Shown here piece after piece: positions 39,434 through 47,809 of a stretch of 64,000 nt of DNA. The first letter of the stretch is position 1. Each line of letters starts with the position of its first letter. The notes below the pieces were generated by a model that was given only the letters and a program-made list of their open reading frames with translations, made no database searches and was not told the DNA's origin. The translations under genes and the position numbers were made by a program. The stretch comes from Streptomyces caeruleatus (GTDB lineage: Bacteria > Actinomycetota > Actinomycetes > Streptomycetales > Streptomycetaceae), in contig NZ_KQ948931.1 of the NCBI RefSeq assembly GCF_001514235.1, forward strand, positions 316,072 through 380,071. The letters run 5' to 3'.

Positions 39434-39925
39434 ATGGGAAAGCTGACAGTGAGCGCGCTGCGTGTCGTGCTCGTGGTGGTGCTCGCCGGCACCGTGTTCG
39501 TACAGGCGGGGATGGTGTGGGCGTTGGTCAGCGGGAGCGACCCGGAGGACGGATCGCTCCCGCTGACCCCGCTGCGCGTGATCACGATCCTGGGCATGGT
39601 GTCGGTCCAGGTCGCCGTGGTCTGCGTATGGCGGCTGGTGACGATGGTGCGACGCGGAACCGTGTTCTCCCCCACCGCCTTCCGGTACGTGGACGGAGTG
39701 ATCGGCGCGATCGTGGCGGCCTCCCTCGTGTGGTTCACGGTCACGGCCGTCAACGCGCCGGGCCAGCGGGAGGACCCGGGCGTCACGGTCATCATGGGCG
39801 GGATCGGCGTGGCCATCCTGGGGGTCGCCCTCATCGTGCTCGTGCTGCGGATGCTGCTCGCCCAGGCCGTGGCGCGTGACGTCGAAGCGACGCAGATGCA
39901 GGCCGAGTTGGACGAGGTGATCTGA
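39434..39925 (+). CDS. DUF2975-family membrane protein
   Basis: 163 aa, four hydrophobic segments. Typical DUF2975 arrangement (VSALRVVLVVVLAGTVFVQAG..., then MVRRGTVFSPTAFRYVDGVIGA). ATG 39434 has GGAAGG upstream; the open frame before it runs over the operator. Its stop overlaps the start of the XRE gene (TGATG), a fixed pairing for this family. Function unknown; the pair may sense membrane state. Confidence 0.88.
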   Translation: MGKLTVSALRVVLVVVLAGTVFVQAGMVWALVSGSDPEDGSLPLTPLRVITILGMVSVQVAVVCVWRLVTMVRRGTVFSPTAFRYVDGVIGAIVAASLVWFTVTAVNAPGQREDPGVTVIMGGIGVAILGVALIVLVLRMLLAQAVARDVEATQMQAELDEVI

Positions 39926-40194
39926 TGCCGATCGCCGTCGACATCGACGTGATGCTGGCCAGGCGCAAGATGTCCGTGGGCGAACTCGCCGACCGCGTGG
40001 GCATCACGCCCGCCAACCTGGCGGTACTCAAGAACGGCCGCGCCAAGGCGGTCCGCTTCGCGACACTCGCCGCACTCTGCGAGGTGCTCGACTGCCAGCC
40101 GGGCGACCTGCTGCGCTGGGAGGCCGAGGGTGTCGTGGAGGAGGATGACACGCCCAGGGCGGGCATGAACGCGTCTGGCACCGCCGGCCCGTGA
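39925..40194 (+). CDS. Small XRE/Cro-type regulator (YozG-like)
   Basis: 89 aa. The helix-turn-helix occupies most of the protein (MLARRKMSVGELADRVGITPANLAVLKNGRAKAVRF...LCEVLDCQPGDLLRW). The N-terminal VDIDVML and the CQPGDLL motif are typical of the small regulators paired with DUF2975. Translationally coupled to the membrane protein by a 1-nt overlap. Probably binds the palindrome upstream. Confidence 0.9.
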   Translation: MPIAVDIDVMLARRKMSVGELADRVGITPANLAVLKNGRAKAVRFATLAALCEVLDCQPGDLLRWEAEGVVEEDDTPRAGMNASGTAGP

Positions 40195-40199
40195 ATGGC

Positions 40200-41000
40200 C
40201 TAGAAACGGCTGTCGTCCACGCGGGCCAGGAGCTCCCCCAGCGCTTCGTCGAACTCCCCCGCCCGCTCCAGGTTCGGCATGTGTGCCGCCCCCTCGATCA
40301 CCCGGAGGGTCGAGTCGGGTAGCGCGGTGTGCATCGCCTCCGCGTCGGACACGGGGGTGTAGGTGTCGTCGGCGCCCACGACGACCAGGGTGGGGACCGT
40401 GACGTGGGTCAGCAGGTCGCGGTAGTCGGGGCGTTCGGCGCGGCCGCGTAGGGCGGCTGCGGCGCCCTCGGGTGGGGTCGCCGTCATCATGCGGTGGACG
40501 TGGGCCTTGACCTCGGGGGCGGCGTAGGGCGCGACCATCTTCTCCAGTACCTCGTCGGCGTAGCCGCGCATGCCCTCGCGCAGCAGTCGGTCCGCCATGG
40601 CGCCCCGTGCCCGCTTGCCCTCGGGCGTCTCCGCGGCCGGGAACGTGTCCGCGAGGACCAGGCCGCGGATGCGGTGGGGGAAGCGGGCGTAGCACTCCAT
40701 GACGATCTGGCCGCCCATCGACAGGCCCGCCAGCACGCAGGTCTCCACCTTCAGGTCGTCCAGCAGGGCCTCGATGTCCGCGGCGAAGACGGAGAGCGGG
40801 GTGACGCCCGGGACGACGGGGGAGGCGCCGTAGCCGCGCAGGTCGGGGGCGATGACCCGGCGGGTGGTGGAGAAGGCCTCGATCTGCGGGGTCCACATCG
40901 TGCGGTCGAAGGGGTGGCCGTGGACGAGGACGAGGGGGAGTGAGGAGGTGGCGGCGGCGACATCCACGCCTTTGTCCTCGTATGCGAGGAAGGGGCTCAT
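40200..41000 (-). CDS. Alpha/beta hydrolase
   Basis: 266 aa. Nucleophile elbow GLSMGG (Ser94), oxyanion HGHPFDRTMW, acid in VVGADDTYTP and catalytic His in GAAHMPNLE. Members cleave esters, lactones or C-C bonds. Start ATG 41000; the open frame continues upstream across the repeat-rich intergenic region, which is not coding. Divergent from a MocR-type regulator, so it is the likely regulated target. Confidence 0.9.
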   Translation of the reverse strand: MSPFLAYEDKGVDVAAATSSLPLVLVHGHPFDRTMWTPQIEAFSTTRRVIAPDLRGYGASPVVPGVTPLSVFAADIEALLDDLKVETCVLAGLSMGGQIVMECYARFPHRIRGLVLADTFPAAETPEGKRARGAMADRLLREGMRGYADEVLEKMVAPYAAPEVKAHVHRMMTATPPEGAAAALRGRAERPDYRDLLTHVTVPTLVVVGADDTYTPVSDAEAMHTALPDSTLRVIEGAAHMPNLERAGEFDEALGELLARVDDSRF

Positions 41001-41027
41001 GTGGACGACCCTAGATCGCCCCAACTG

Positions 41028-41061
41028 CTCGGTGCAATAAGATCTTTGCTCTCGGTGCAAT
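41028..41061. promoter_or_regulatory. Direct-repeat operator candidate for the MocR regulator
   Basis: CTCGGTGCAAT occurs twice on the same strand, at 41028-41038 and 41051-41061, 23 bp apart, about two helical turns. MocR/GabR/PdxR regulators typically bind such direct repeats. The site lies between the divergent hydrolase and regulator genes. Confidence 0.55.
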
Positions 41062-41080
41062 CTGGGAATTCGGCATCCCG

Positions 41081-41140
41081 ATCGGCCTTGATCGGCCTTG
41101 ATCGGCCTTGATTGGCACTTGATCGGCACTTGATCGGTAA
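41081..41140. repeat. Short tandem repeats before the MocR gene
   Basis: ATCGGCCTTG repeated three times (41081-41110), then diverged ATTGGCACTTG, ATCGGCACTTG and ATCGGTAA up to the ATG at 41141. Contains no obvious ribosome binding site. Confidence 0.75.
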
Positions 41141-42487
41141 ATGGGGGAGCTCGTGAATCGGATCGTGGACGACTACCGGCGTCTGGCCGACCGCATCGCC
41201 GAGGACATCGCCCACGGACGGCTTCAGCCCGGTGAACGGCTGCCTCCGCAGCGGGTGTTCGCGCGGCGGCGCGGGATCGCCGGGTCCACGGCGGGGCGGG
41301 TGTACGCCGAGCTCGTACGGCGGGGTCTGGTCGTCGGCGAGGTCGGGCGCGGGACGTTCGTGCGGGCGGCGCCGGCGGGGCCGGGTGAGCGGGCGCTCGT
41401 CGAGGCCGCGACCGCGGCGCCGGTCAACCTGGAGCTCAACTACCCGTCCGCGCCGGGCCAGTCGGAGCTTCTCGCCCCGGCCCTCACCCCGCTGCTGCGG
41501 CCGGACGTCCTGGCGGAGGCGCTGCGCCCGGCCGCCGCCACCGGCACCCCCGAGGCCCGGGAGGCGGCCGCCGCCCTCCTCACCACCCCCGGCTGGCGCC
41601 CCGCCCCCGGCCGGATCCTCTTCACCGGCAACGCCCGCCAGGCCGTCGCCGCCACCCTCGCCTCCCTGGTCCGCCCCGGGGGCCGGGTCGGCGTCGAGGC
41701 GCTGACGTATCCCGTGGTGAAGGAGATCGCCGCCCGGCTCGGGATCATCCTGGTGCCGCTGGCCACCGACCAGGAGGGCCCGCTCCCGGAGTCCGTCGCC
41801 GCCACCCACCGCACGGCTCCCCTGGCCGCGCTCTACCTCCAGCCGACCCTGCACAACCCCACCTCGGTGACGACCAGCCCGGAACGCCGGCGCCAACTCG
41901 CCTATGTCGCCGCCGACTTGGGCATCCCGGTCGTCGAGGACCGCATCTGGTCCTTCCTCACGGACGACGACCCCCTCGCCGCCCACGCCCCCGGCCTCAC
42001 CCACGTCGTCGACGGCCTCTCCAAGCGCGTCGCCCCCGGACTCACCGTCGGTTTCGTCGTCGTACCGGAGGAACGGGTCGACGCGGTGGCGGCGGCCGTC
42101 CGGTCCGGCGGGTGGAGCGCGGGGCGTTTCGCGGTCGAGGCGGCCACGCGGTGGATCGGGGACGGGACGGTGGAGCGGCTGGTGGCGGGAAAGAGGGCGG
42201 ATGCCGCGCTTCGGCAGCGGATCGTGCGGGACGAGCTGCGGGGGTTCACCGTACGGTCCGATCCCCGGGCCTATTACGCCTGGTGGGAGCTGCCCGCCCC
42301 GTGGCGCGCCGACACCTTCACGGCCGCCGCGGCCGCGCGGGGCGTCGCGGTGACACCGGGGCCCGCGTTCGCGGTCGACCCGAACCGGACCCCGGATGCG
42401 GTCAGGCTGGGGCTCGGGTCGGTGAGCGAGGCGGAGCTGCGGGAGGCTTTGCGGGTGTTGGCCGGGGTCGTTCGAGGCGGGTTGTGA
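41141..42487 (+). CDS. MocR-type regulator (GntR helix-turn-helix fused to aminotransferase fold)
   Basis: 448 aa. Winged helix about 10-75 (DRIAEDIAHGRLQPGERLPPQR..., AGSTAGRVYAELVRRGLV). The rest is a class I aminotransferase fold with PLP site: HNPT (Asn239), VEDRIW (Asp267) and the Schiff-base Lys295 in DGLSKRVAPG. MocR proteins sense PLP or amino acids through this domain. It is divergent from the alpha/beta hydrolase. GabR and PdxR belong to the same group; the effector is unknown. Confidence 0.93.
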   Translation: MGELVNRIVDDYRRLADRIAEDIAHGRLQPGERLPPQRVFARRRGIAGSTAGRVYAELVRRGLVVGEVGRGTFVRAAPAGPGERALVEAATAAPVNLELNYPSAPGQSELLAPALTPLLRPDVLAEALRPAAATGTPEAREAAAALLTTPGWRPAPGRILFTGNARQAVAATLASLVRPGGRVGVEALTYPVVKEIAARLGIILVPLATDQEGPLPESVAATHRTAPLAALYLQPTLHNPTSVTTSPERRRQLAYVAADLGIPVVEDRIWSFLTDDDPLAAHAPGLTHVVDGLSKRVAPGLTVGFVVVPEERVDAVAAAVRSGGWSAGRFAVEAATRWIGDGTVERLVAGKRADAALRQRIVRDELRGFTVRSDPRAYYAWWELPAPWRADTFTAAAAARGVAVTPGPAFAVDPNRTPDAVRLGLGSVSEAELREALRVLAGVVRGGL

Positions 42488-42538
42488 GCGCTGGCCCGGC
42501 GGCCAGCGGGCGGGAGCGGTGGTGGTGGGGGGGCGGGG

Positions 42539-43158
42539 CGATCCGCAGCGGGGCCTGCGCATACCGCCCGCCGGTCAGGCTCGGGCTCGGGTCGGTTCCT
42601 GCGCCGGATCCGCGGTGGGCCTGGCGGAGGCTTGGCGGCGTTGGGTGAGGAGGTGCGTGAGGCGGCGGGTGAGGGTCACCGTGAGGCCGGGGGCGGTCAG
42701 CAGCGGGGCCTGCGCATACCGCCCGCCGGTCAGGCTCGGGCTCGGGTCGGTTCCTGCGCCGGATCCGCGGTGGGCCTGGCGGAGGCTTGGCGGCGTTGGG
42801 TGAGGAGGTGCGTCAGGCGGCAGGTGAGGGCCACCGTGAGGCCGAGGGCGGTCAGCAGCGGGGCCTGCGCATACCGCCCGCCGGTCAGGCTCGGGCTCGG
42901 GTCGGTTCCTGCGCCGGATCCGCGGTGGGCCTGGCGGAGGCTTGGCGGCGTTGGGTGAGGAGGTGCGTCAGGCGGCGGGTGAGGGTCACCGTGAGGCCGG
43001 GGGCGATCCGCAGCGGGGCCTGCGCGTACCGCCCGTCGTCAGGCCCGGGCCCGCGTCGGTTCCTGCGCCTGATCCGCGGTGGGCCTCGCGGAGGCTTGGC
43101 GGCGTTGGGCGAGGAGGTGCGTCAGGCGGCAGGTGAGGGCCACCGTGAGGCCGAGGGC
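42539..43158. repeat. Four tandem 155-bp units formed from the 3' end of a gene
   Basis: The word GCAGCGGGGCCTGCGC starts at 42545, 42700, 42855 and 43010, 155 bp apart. The fourth, gene-proximal unit (about 43004-43158) contains the true 3' end of the reverse-strand membrane-protein gene (about 40 C-terminal codons and the stop). The other three are copies of that end plus about 35 bp of flank. Copies 1 and 3 share one set of variants and copies 2 and 4 another. This fills the 551-bp stretch 42488-43038 that otherwise has no gene. Confidence 0.92.
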
Positions 43159-43977
43159 GATCAGGAGCCAGGAGACTCCGCGCAGGGTTGCCGTCAGGGC
43201 GTCGTAGATCGCGGCCGCGGCCGGGCGATGGGCCGGGTCGGGGAGGTCGGCCAGGGTGAGGCGGCGGCCGAGCGTCACCGCGAGGAGCAGGAGCGCGCCG
43301 CCCAGGGCCGTGCCCAGCGCGGTGGCCGTGACCGCGCGGCGGCGGCAGGCGGCGACGGCGATGCCGGTCGCGGCGAGGACCGCCGCCGAGACGGGCAGCC
43401 AGAACCCGGCGACCTCGAGCACCTCGTACCCCTTCCTGAGGCGGTGCACCTCATGGGCCGGCAGCAGCGCCACCTCGGTGTGCTCGACCGGGATGTGGTG
43501 GGCCAGCGGGACGTGGTCGTCGGTCAGCCGGCGTTTGATCTGCGCGGTGACCGGCGCGAGGTCGACCGTCACCGTGCGCTCGCGCCCGTCCTGAAGGGCC
43601 TTCAGCACGGCGTCGTGGACCACCCTGTTGCCCGCCTCCCACGCCGTACGGAACGCCTCGGTCCGGGTGAAGGAACGCACCGCGTCCTGCGCGAAGGGCC
43701 GCACGGAACCGGGCTCGGGCGAAGTGGGCGACGCCGGGGACGCCTCCATCCGGTCGTCGATCTCCCGCATGATCCCGGCCCCGACCGTGTCCGCGACCGC
43801 GCCCTGCACGGCCGGATCGGCGGCGAGCGGCGCCATCGCGGTGACATAGCGACCGGTGTCCGCCAGCCCGTACGTCACCCACGCCGCCAGCACCCCGAAC
43901 GGCACGAGGAGGCACGCCAGCGCGATCAGCGCTGCCGACAGGGCGTTCCGTAGCCGGGTGAGCACCCTTCCAGGCAA
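43039..43977 (-). CDS. Membrane protein of unknown function
   Basis: 312 aa. One N-terminal helix (SAALIALACLLVPFGVLAAWV), a soluble extracytoplasmic part of about 150 residues rich in charged and Val residues (TVTVDLAPVTAQIKRRLTDDHVP), then three helices near the C-terminus (VLEVAGFWLPVSAAVLAATG, GTALGGALLLLAVTLG, LRGVSWLLIALGLTVALT) and an Arg-rich tail. Resembles a family of conserved Streptomyces membrane proteins with no known function. Start uncertain: TTG 43977 or GTG 43965, neither with a good ribosome binding site. The C-terminal coding part is duplicated three times downstream. Confidence 0.7.
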   Translation of the reverse strand: MPGRVLTRLRNALSAALIALACLLVPFGVLAAWVTYGLADTGRYVTAMAPLAADPAVQGAVADTVGAGIMREIDDRMEASPASPTSPEPGSVRPFAQDAVRSFTRTEAFRTAWEAGNRVVHDAVLKALQDGRERTVTVDLAPVTAQIKRRLTDDHVPLAHHIPVEHTEVALLPAHEVHRLRKGYEVLEVAGFWLPVSAAVLAATGIAVAACRRRAVTATALGTALGGALLLLAVTLGRRLTLADLPDPAHRPAAAAIYDALTATLRGVSWLLIALGLTVALTCRLTHLLAQRRQASARPTADQAQEPTRARA

Positions 43978-44076
43978 GGGTCACGAGGGCTCGGGCGCCA
44001 GCGCCGTGCCTGCATACGGCCGCACGATTGCGCTCTCCGGTGGAGCGTTCACCCGAACGGGTGTCTCATGGATCAG

Positions 44077-44124
44077 GGATGCAGAAATGCAGGGATGCAG
44101 GGATGCAGAAATGCAGGGATGCAG
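44077..44124. repeat. 8-bp repeat array organised as two 24-bp units
   Basis: Units GGATGCAG, AAATGCAG, GGATGCAG occur twice in the same order (44077-44124). The array lies upstream of the reverse-strand membrane-protein gene (start 43977), in its promoter region. Confidence 0.85.
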
Positions 44125-44191
44125 GGGAATGGGTCGGCCCCGGTGCCATCGGTAGTCAGCCATCGGTCGCCGGGGTCGATCCGCGTATCGG

Positions 44192-44656
44192 TCAGGTGAG
44201 GCGGTGGCCCTGCGCGTCCTCGTGCGTGTAGTAGCGGTAGAACAGCACGACGAAGCAGGCCGCGCCGATCACGAGCCCCATCATCGAGGACCTGATGACC
44301 GCGGCGCCGGTCTGGCTGTACAGGAACCCGAACGTACCGCCCGTGAAGGCGGCCCACAGGACCGCGTGCACCTCGCGGATCGCGAGGGAGGCGATCGAGC
44401 GGACGGCCACGTACAACACCATGAACGCGGCCGCGGTGACGAAGCCGAAGAGCAGGTTCCAGCCGGTGATCTCGCCGCCGGAGCGCCGGTTCGCCGCGGC
44501 CCAGTAGCCGTAGACGAGTCCGAGGACGACCGGTACGACCACGCTCATCGCGCGGTGGGTCCGTGCGCTGAAGACATCGGGCAGACCCCTCGTGCCGGCC
44601 GTGGCCGTTCGCGCCGTCACGGTCCGTCCGCCGGGCGCGGGTGCCGCATGAGCCAT
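44192..44656 (-). CDS. Four-helix membrane protein, unknown function
   Basis: 154 residues with four hydrophobic segments (AMSVVVPVVLGLVYGYWAA, LLFGFVTAAAFMVLYVAV, AVLWAAFTGGTFGFLYSQ, SMMGLVIGAACFVVLFYRYY) and a short charged tail ending HEDAQGHRLT. Start ATG 44656; earlier in-frame codons lie in the promoter of the divergent phosphatase gene. Typical small Streptomyces membrane protein without recognised domain. Confidence 0.75.
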   Translation of the reverse strand: MAHAAPAPGGRTVTARTATAGTRGLPDVFSARTHRAMSVVVPVVLGLVYGYWAAANRRSGGEITGWNLLFGFVTAAAFMVLYVAVRSIASLAIREVHAVLWAAFTGGTFGFLYSQTGAAVIRSSMMGLVIGAACFVVLFYRYYTHEDAQGHRLT

Positions 44657-44765
44657 GAGAGCACTCCTCTCTCCTCGCCCCGCCATCCAGGGCACACCTG
44701 AAGCGGGCGCCTGGCAAGTCGGCACCCGGATGCGGCCCGGTGACCGGCGTGCTTGTCTGAGGCCC

Positions 44766-45962
44766 ATGAGGGCCGTCAGCGAGGGCGGAGCCGGCCCGCA
44801 GGGCGCCGCCCGCCGGCCGGAGCTGCTGCGCGTGCGCGGCCGCAGTGTCGCCTGGGTGCCGCCGCTGCTGCTGCTCGTCGCCATCGTGGCGGTCGACTTC
44901 AGAACCAGCAGCGACTTCCGGATCCTGTCCTGGATCGTGCTGGTGCCCGGTATCGCCGCCGCGATCTGCGGGGTGTGGGGGACGGCCTTGTTCGCGGTGC
45001 TCGCGCCCGCCACCTACCTCGCCGCGGACGCCGCCCTGCCCAAGGAGTACCAGGCCGGCATCCCCGACCTCGTCCTCGCCGGCATCGGCGGGGTCCTCGC
45101 CACGCTGGCCTGCGTGGTCCGGGTGCGCGAGGAGCAGCGCATGCTGCACATCCAGGACGTCGCCGAGACCATCCGCCGCACCGTCCTGCGCCCCCTGCCG
45201 CCGGGCTGGGGCGGGCTTGAGCACGCGGAGGTGTATCTCGCCGCCGACAGCGAGGCCCGGGTCGGCGGCGACTTCTACGACATCCAGACCGGCCTGTACG
45301 GCACCCGCGTCATCCTCGGTGACGTCCAGGGCAAGGGGCTCGCGGCGGTGGAGGCGGCGGCCGCGCTGCTCGGCACGTTCCGGGAGGCCGGCTATCACGA
45401 GCCGGACCTGGCGACGGTCGCCCAGCGGCTTGAGGTGCGCATGCAACGGCAGATCCGGATGCGTACGGCTCTCGGCGGCCAGGACGGCGACCGGTTCGCC
45501 ACCGCCGTACTGATCGGCTTCCCCGACGACGAGCCGGACGCGGTGGACGCCCTCCTCCTCGGTCATGAGAGCCCGCTCGTCGTCGGCCCGGACGGCGTAC
45601 GGTCCCTGCCGCCCGGCCGGCACGGCCTGCCCCTCGGCCTCGGCGAACTCGACCCCGTCGACGGCCCGCCGCCCGTGCACCGGGTGTCCCTGCGGCCCGG
45701 CGAGACCCTGTTGCTGACCACGGACGGCGTGACCGAGGCCCGGGACGGCGAGGACGTCTTCTTCCCGCTCGCCCCCGAGGTCGCCGCGGCCGTCGCCGCC
45801 GACCCGGAGAACGCGCGGCCCCGGCGGCTGGTCGACTTCGTGCGGGACGGCACGCTCAGGCACTGCGGGGGGCATCTGGCCGACGACACGACGGTGTTCG
45901 CGGTGCGTCGGAGGAGAACTGGTGTGGGGAATACGGACGGAATCGGGCGTAAACAGTCCTGA
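44766..45962 (+). CDS. Membrane-anchored PP2C (SpoIIE-type) phosphatase
   Basis: 398 aa from ATG 44766. Three to four N-terminal hydrophobic segments (about 30-115), a short linker helix, then the SpoIIE/RsbU-type phosphatase (about 145-390) with RVGGDFYD, GDVQGKGL, LLTTDGVTEARD and ADDTTVFAVR. Such proteins dephosphorylate anti-anti-sigma factors in stress partner-switch pathways. Unlike the PAS-GAF phosphatase at 18-20 kb it has no kinase-like ATPase domain and a membrane sensor instead. Divergent from the four-helix membrane protein. Confidence 0.92.
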   Translation: MRAVSEGGAGPQGAARRPELLRVRGRSVAWVPPLLLLVAIVAVDFRTSSDFRILSWIVLVPGIAAAICGVWGTALFAVLAPATYLAADAALPKEYQAGIPDLVLAGIGGVLATLACVVRVREEQRMLHIQDVAETIRRTVLRPLPPGWGGLEHAEVYLAADSEARVGGDFYDIQTGLYGTRVILGDVQGKGLAAVEAAAALLGTFREAGYHEPDLATVAQRLEVRMQRQIRMRTALGGQDGDRFATAVLIGFPDDEPDAVDALLLGHESPLVVGPDGVRSLPPGRHGLPLGLGELDPVDGPPPVHRVSLRPGETLLLTTDGVTEARDGEDVFFPLAPEVAAAVAADPENARPRRLVDFVRDGTLRHCGGHLADDTTVFAVRRRRTGVGNTDGIGRKQS

Positions 45963-46031
45963 GATCCCGCTTTGCAGCCGCAGCGGTTACGGTGCTGCCC
46001 TAAGTGATCGACGGGGGATGGGGAGGGACCG

Positions 46032-47792
46032 ATGCCCGGAACCGTGCTGCTGCTGGCCGCCGCCCCGGCGGGCAAGGGCTGTCTGGTGGACGCCGCCTCC
46101 GTGCTCCCCGTCCTCGCCGCGGTCCCGCCCACGGTGCTGTCCGGCACGGACACGGCGAACGTCGTGGAACTCGCCGACCCGCTGGAACCACAGGCCGTCC
46201 TCACCCGCCTGCGCGCGGCGGCGGCCTCCCCGGCCCCCCTCACGGTCTTCGTCACCGGCCAGCTCCACCTCGACCGCCGCCAGCACCTGCCCCACCTCGC
46301 GCTGGCCCGGACGACGCCCTCGACCGTCCGCTACACCGGCTTCCCCTGGCACTGGTTCCGCGAGGAACTGCGCCTGCGCGTACCGGGCTCCACGTCCCTC
46401 GTCCTCGACCTGCACGCCGACGCCGAGACCTGGGAGTGGCTGGGCGCCAACCCCCTGGACTCCGGGCGCAACAGCGCGGTCTACGGCCGTATCGCCCCGC
46501 CCCCGAGCCGCCGTACGGTCGCCGGTCCCGCGTACATGAAGGCCGTCGCGACCCTGCTCCGCAGCGGCCACCGCCCCTCCCTCGACCAGCTCCACCAGCA
46601 GGCCCTGACCCGGATCTCACGCGAGGGCGGAGTCGGCACGGACATAGTCCTGACGGCCTACGCCCCACCCCAGATCCCGCCCCGCCTCCCGACTCCCCCA
46701 CGAGGCTTCGACCCCGGCCCCCACCAGAGCTCCGCCCCGCTCCCTGCCTCCATCCCTGCCTCCATCCCCGGCTACGGCCCCCCTCCGGGCCTCGCCCAGC
46801 CACCGCTCCCGCCGCAGGCGGCCGTGCCGGGCCCGACCCCGAGCCCGGCCCCGGCCGCCGCACCGGGCTCCCTGCCGCTCCCCGCGGAGAACCCCGCTCC
46901 GGGTTCGACACCGCTTCCGGCCCCGGTCACGGCTACGGCCCCGACGCCGAGCCCCGCGCCTGGCGACGGGCAGAGCGCCGAGCCGATCCCCGTGCCGGAT
47001 CCCGCGCAGAGCGCCGAGCCGATCCCCGTGCCGGATCCCGCGCAGAGAGCCGAGCCGACGCCGGCTCAGGCTTCCATGCCGCTTCCCGCGGAGAACCCGG
47101 CTCCGGCGTCCGCGCCGCTTCCGGCCCAGCACGTGTCACCGAGTTCGATGCTGAGCCCGGCGCAGGTCGCTGCCCCGAGCCCTGCACCGAGCCCTGCCCC
47201 TGGGGCCGAGCCGACTCCGGCCGCGGACGTTCCCCCGACCTTGGCGCCGGTCCCGGAGCCGACCCCCGAGTCGGCCGTCACCCTGGTGCTTCCGGTCCCC
47301 GGGCGTGAGGCCGTGCCGGAGTTGCCGCCGCTGCCCGCGCATCCGCCCGCGTCGACCCCCGTTTCCGCCCCGGACCCCCACGCCACGATCGCCGCCGCCG
47401 TCGAGTCCGGGCGGCACGGTGAGGCGGAGGTGTTGGCCGCGCACTTTGAGCAGGGTGCGCTGCGGGCGCATGGGCCGGCGTCGGAGGAGGCGTTGCACTG
47501 GATCGAGGTGCGGGCCGATCTGGCGATGATGGCGGGGGATCCGGTGCGCAGTTGCCGGGCGTGGCTGATGGTGGCGTCGGCGCGGCTGTCCGCGGGGCAG
47601 GCGGTGGACGCGCCCGCGGTGGAGGCGGCGGTCGACCGGGCGCACCACCAGTGGGGGCAGATCAAGGACGCCGCCCCGGCCCGTGAGCTCGGCCCCGCGC
47701 TCGCGGAGCTGCGGGGCCGAGTGCCGGGACGGCGGCGGGGTGCGCTGGAGAACGTGATGCGGCAGCTCCAGCAGTTGCAGACGCAGGTCTGA
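46032..47792 (+). CDS. Large Pro-rich protein with N-terminal alpha/beta domain, unknown function
   Basis: 586 aa, ATG with GGGGAGGG upstream. N-terminal domain of about 190 residues with alternating strands (MPGTVLLLAAAPAGKGCL, PLTVFVTGQLHLDRRQHL, SLVLDLHADAETWEWLG), a 230-residue Pro/Ala/Ser linker with several short repeats (for example SAEPIPVPDPAQ, encoded by tandem 36-bp units near 46975-47045), and a C-terminal helical part (HGEAEVLAAHFEQGALRAHG...LGPALAELRGRVPG) that looks TPR-like. No signal peptide. The N-terminal fold is not identified. Possibly a signalling scaffold; this is inference. Confidence 0.75.
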   Translation: MPGTVLLLAAAPAGKGCLVDAASVLPVLAAVPPTVLSGTDTANVVELADPLEPQAVLTRLRAAAASPAPLTVFVTGQLHLDRRQHLPHLALARTTPSTVRYTGFPWHWFREELRLRVPGSTSLVLDLHADAETWEWLGANPLDSGRNSAVYGRIAPPPSRRTVAGPAYMKAVATLLRSGHRPSLDQLHQQALTRISREGGVGTDIVLTAYAPPQIPPRLPTPPRGFDPGPHQSSAPLPASIPASIPGYGPPPGLAQPPLPPQAAVPGPTPSPAPAAAPGSLPLPAENPAPGSTPLPAPVTATAPTPSPAPGDGQSAEPIPVPDPAQSAEPIPVPDPAQRAEPTPAQASMPLPAENPAPASAPLPAQHVSPSSMLSPAQVAAPSPAPSPAPGAEPTPAADVPPTLAPVPEPTPESAVTLVLPVPGREAVPELPPLPAHPPASTPVSAPDPHATIAAAVESGRHGEAEVLAAHFEQGALRAHGPASEEALHWIEVRADLAMMAGDPVRSCRAWLMVASARLSAGQAVDAPAVEAAVDRAHHQWGQIKDAAPARELGPALAELRGRVPGRRRGALENVMRQLQQLQTQV

Positions 47793-47809
47793 ACGCCCCG
47801 GAGCGGACG

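Noticed and set aside
42519..43136. Repeated short + strand frames (GEEV..AAGEGHREA) in the 155-bp array
   Set aside because: Each is the antisense of the duplicated gene end; the 155-bp period shifts frame from copy to copy.
42539..43158. CRISPR-like array
   Set aside because: Units are 155 bp and contiguous with no unique spacers, so it is a tandem duplication.
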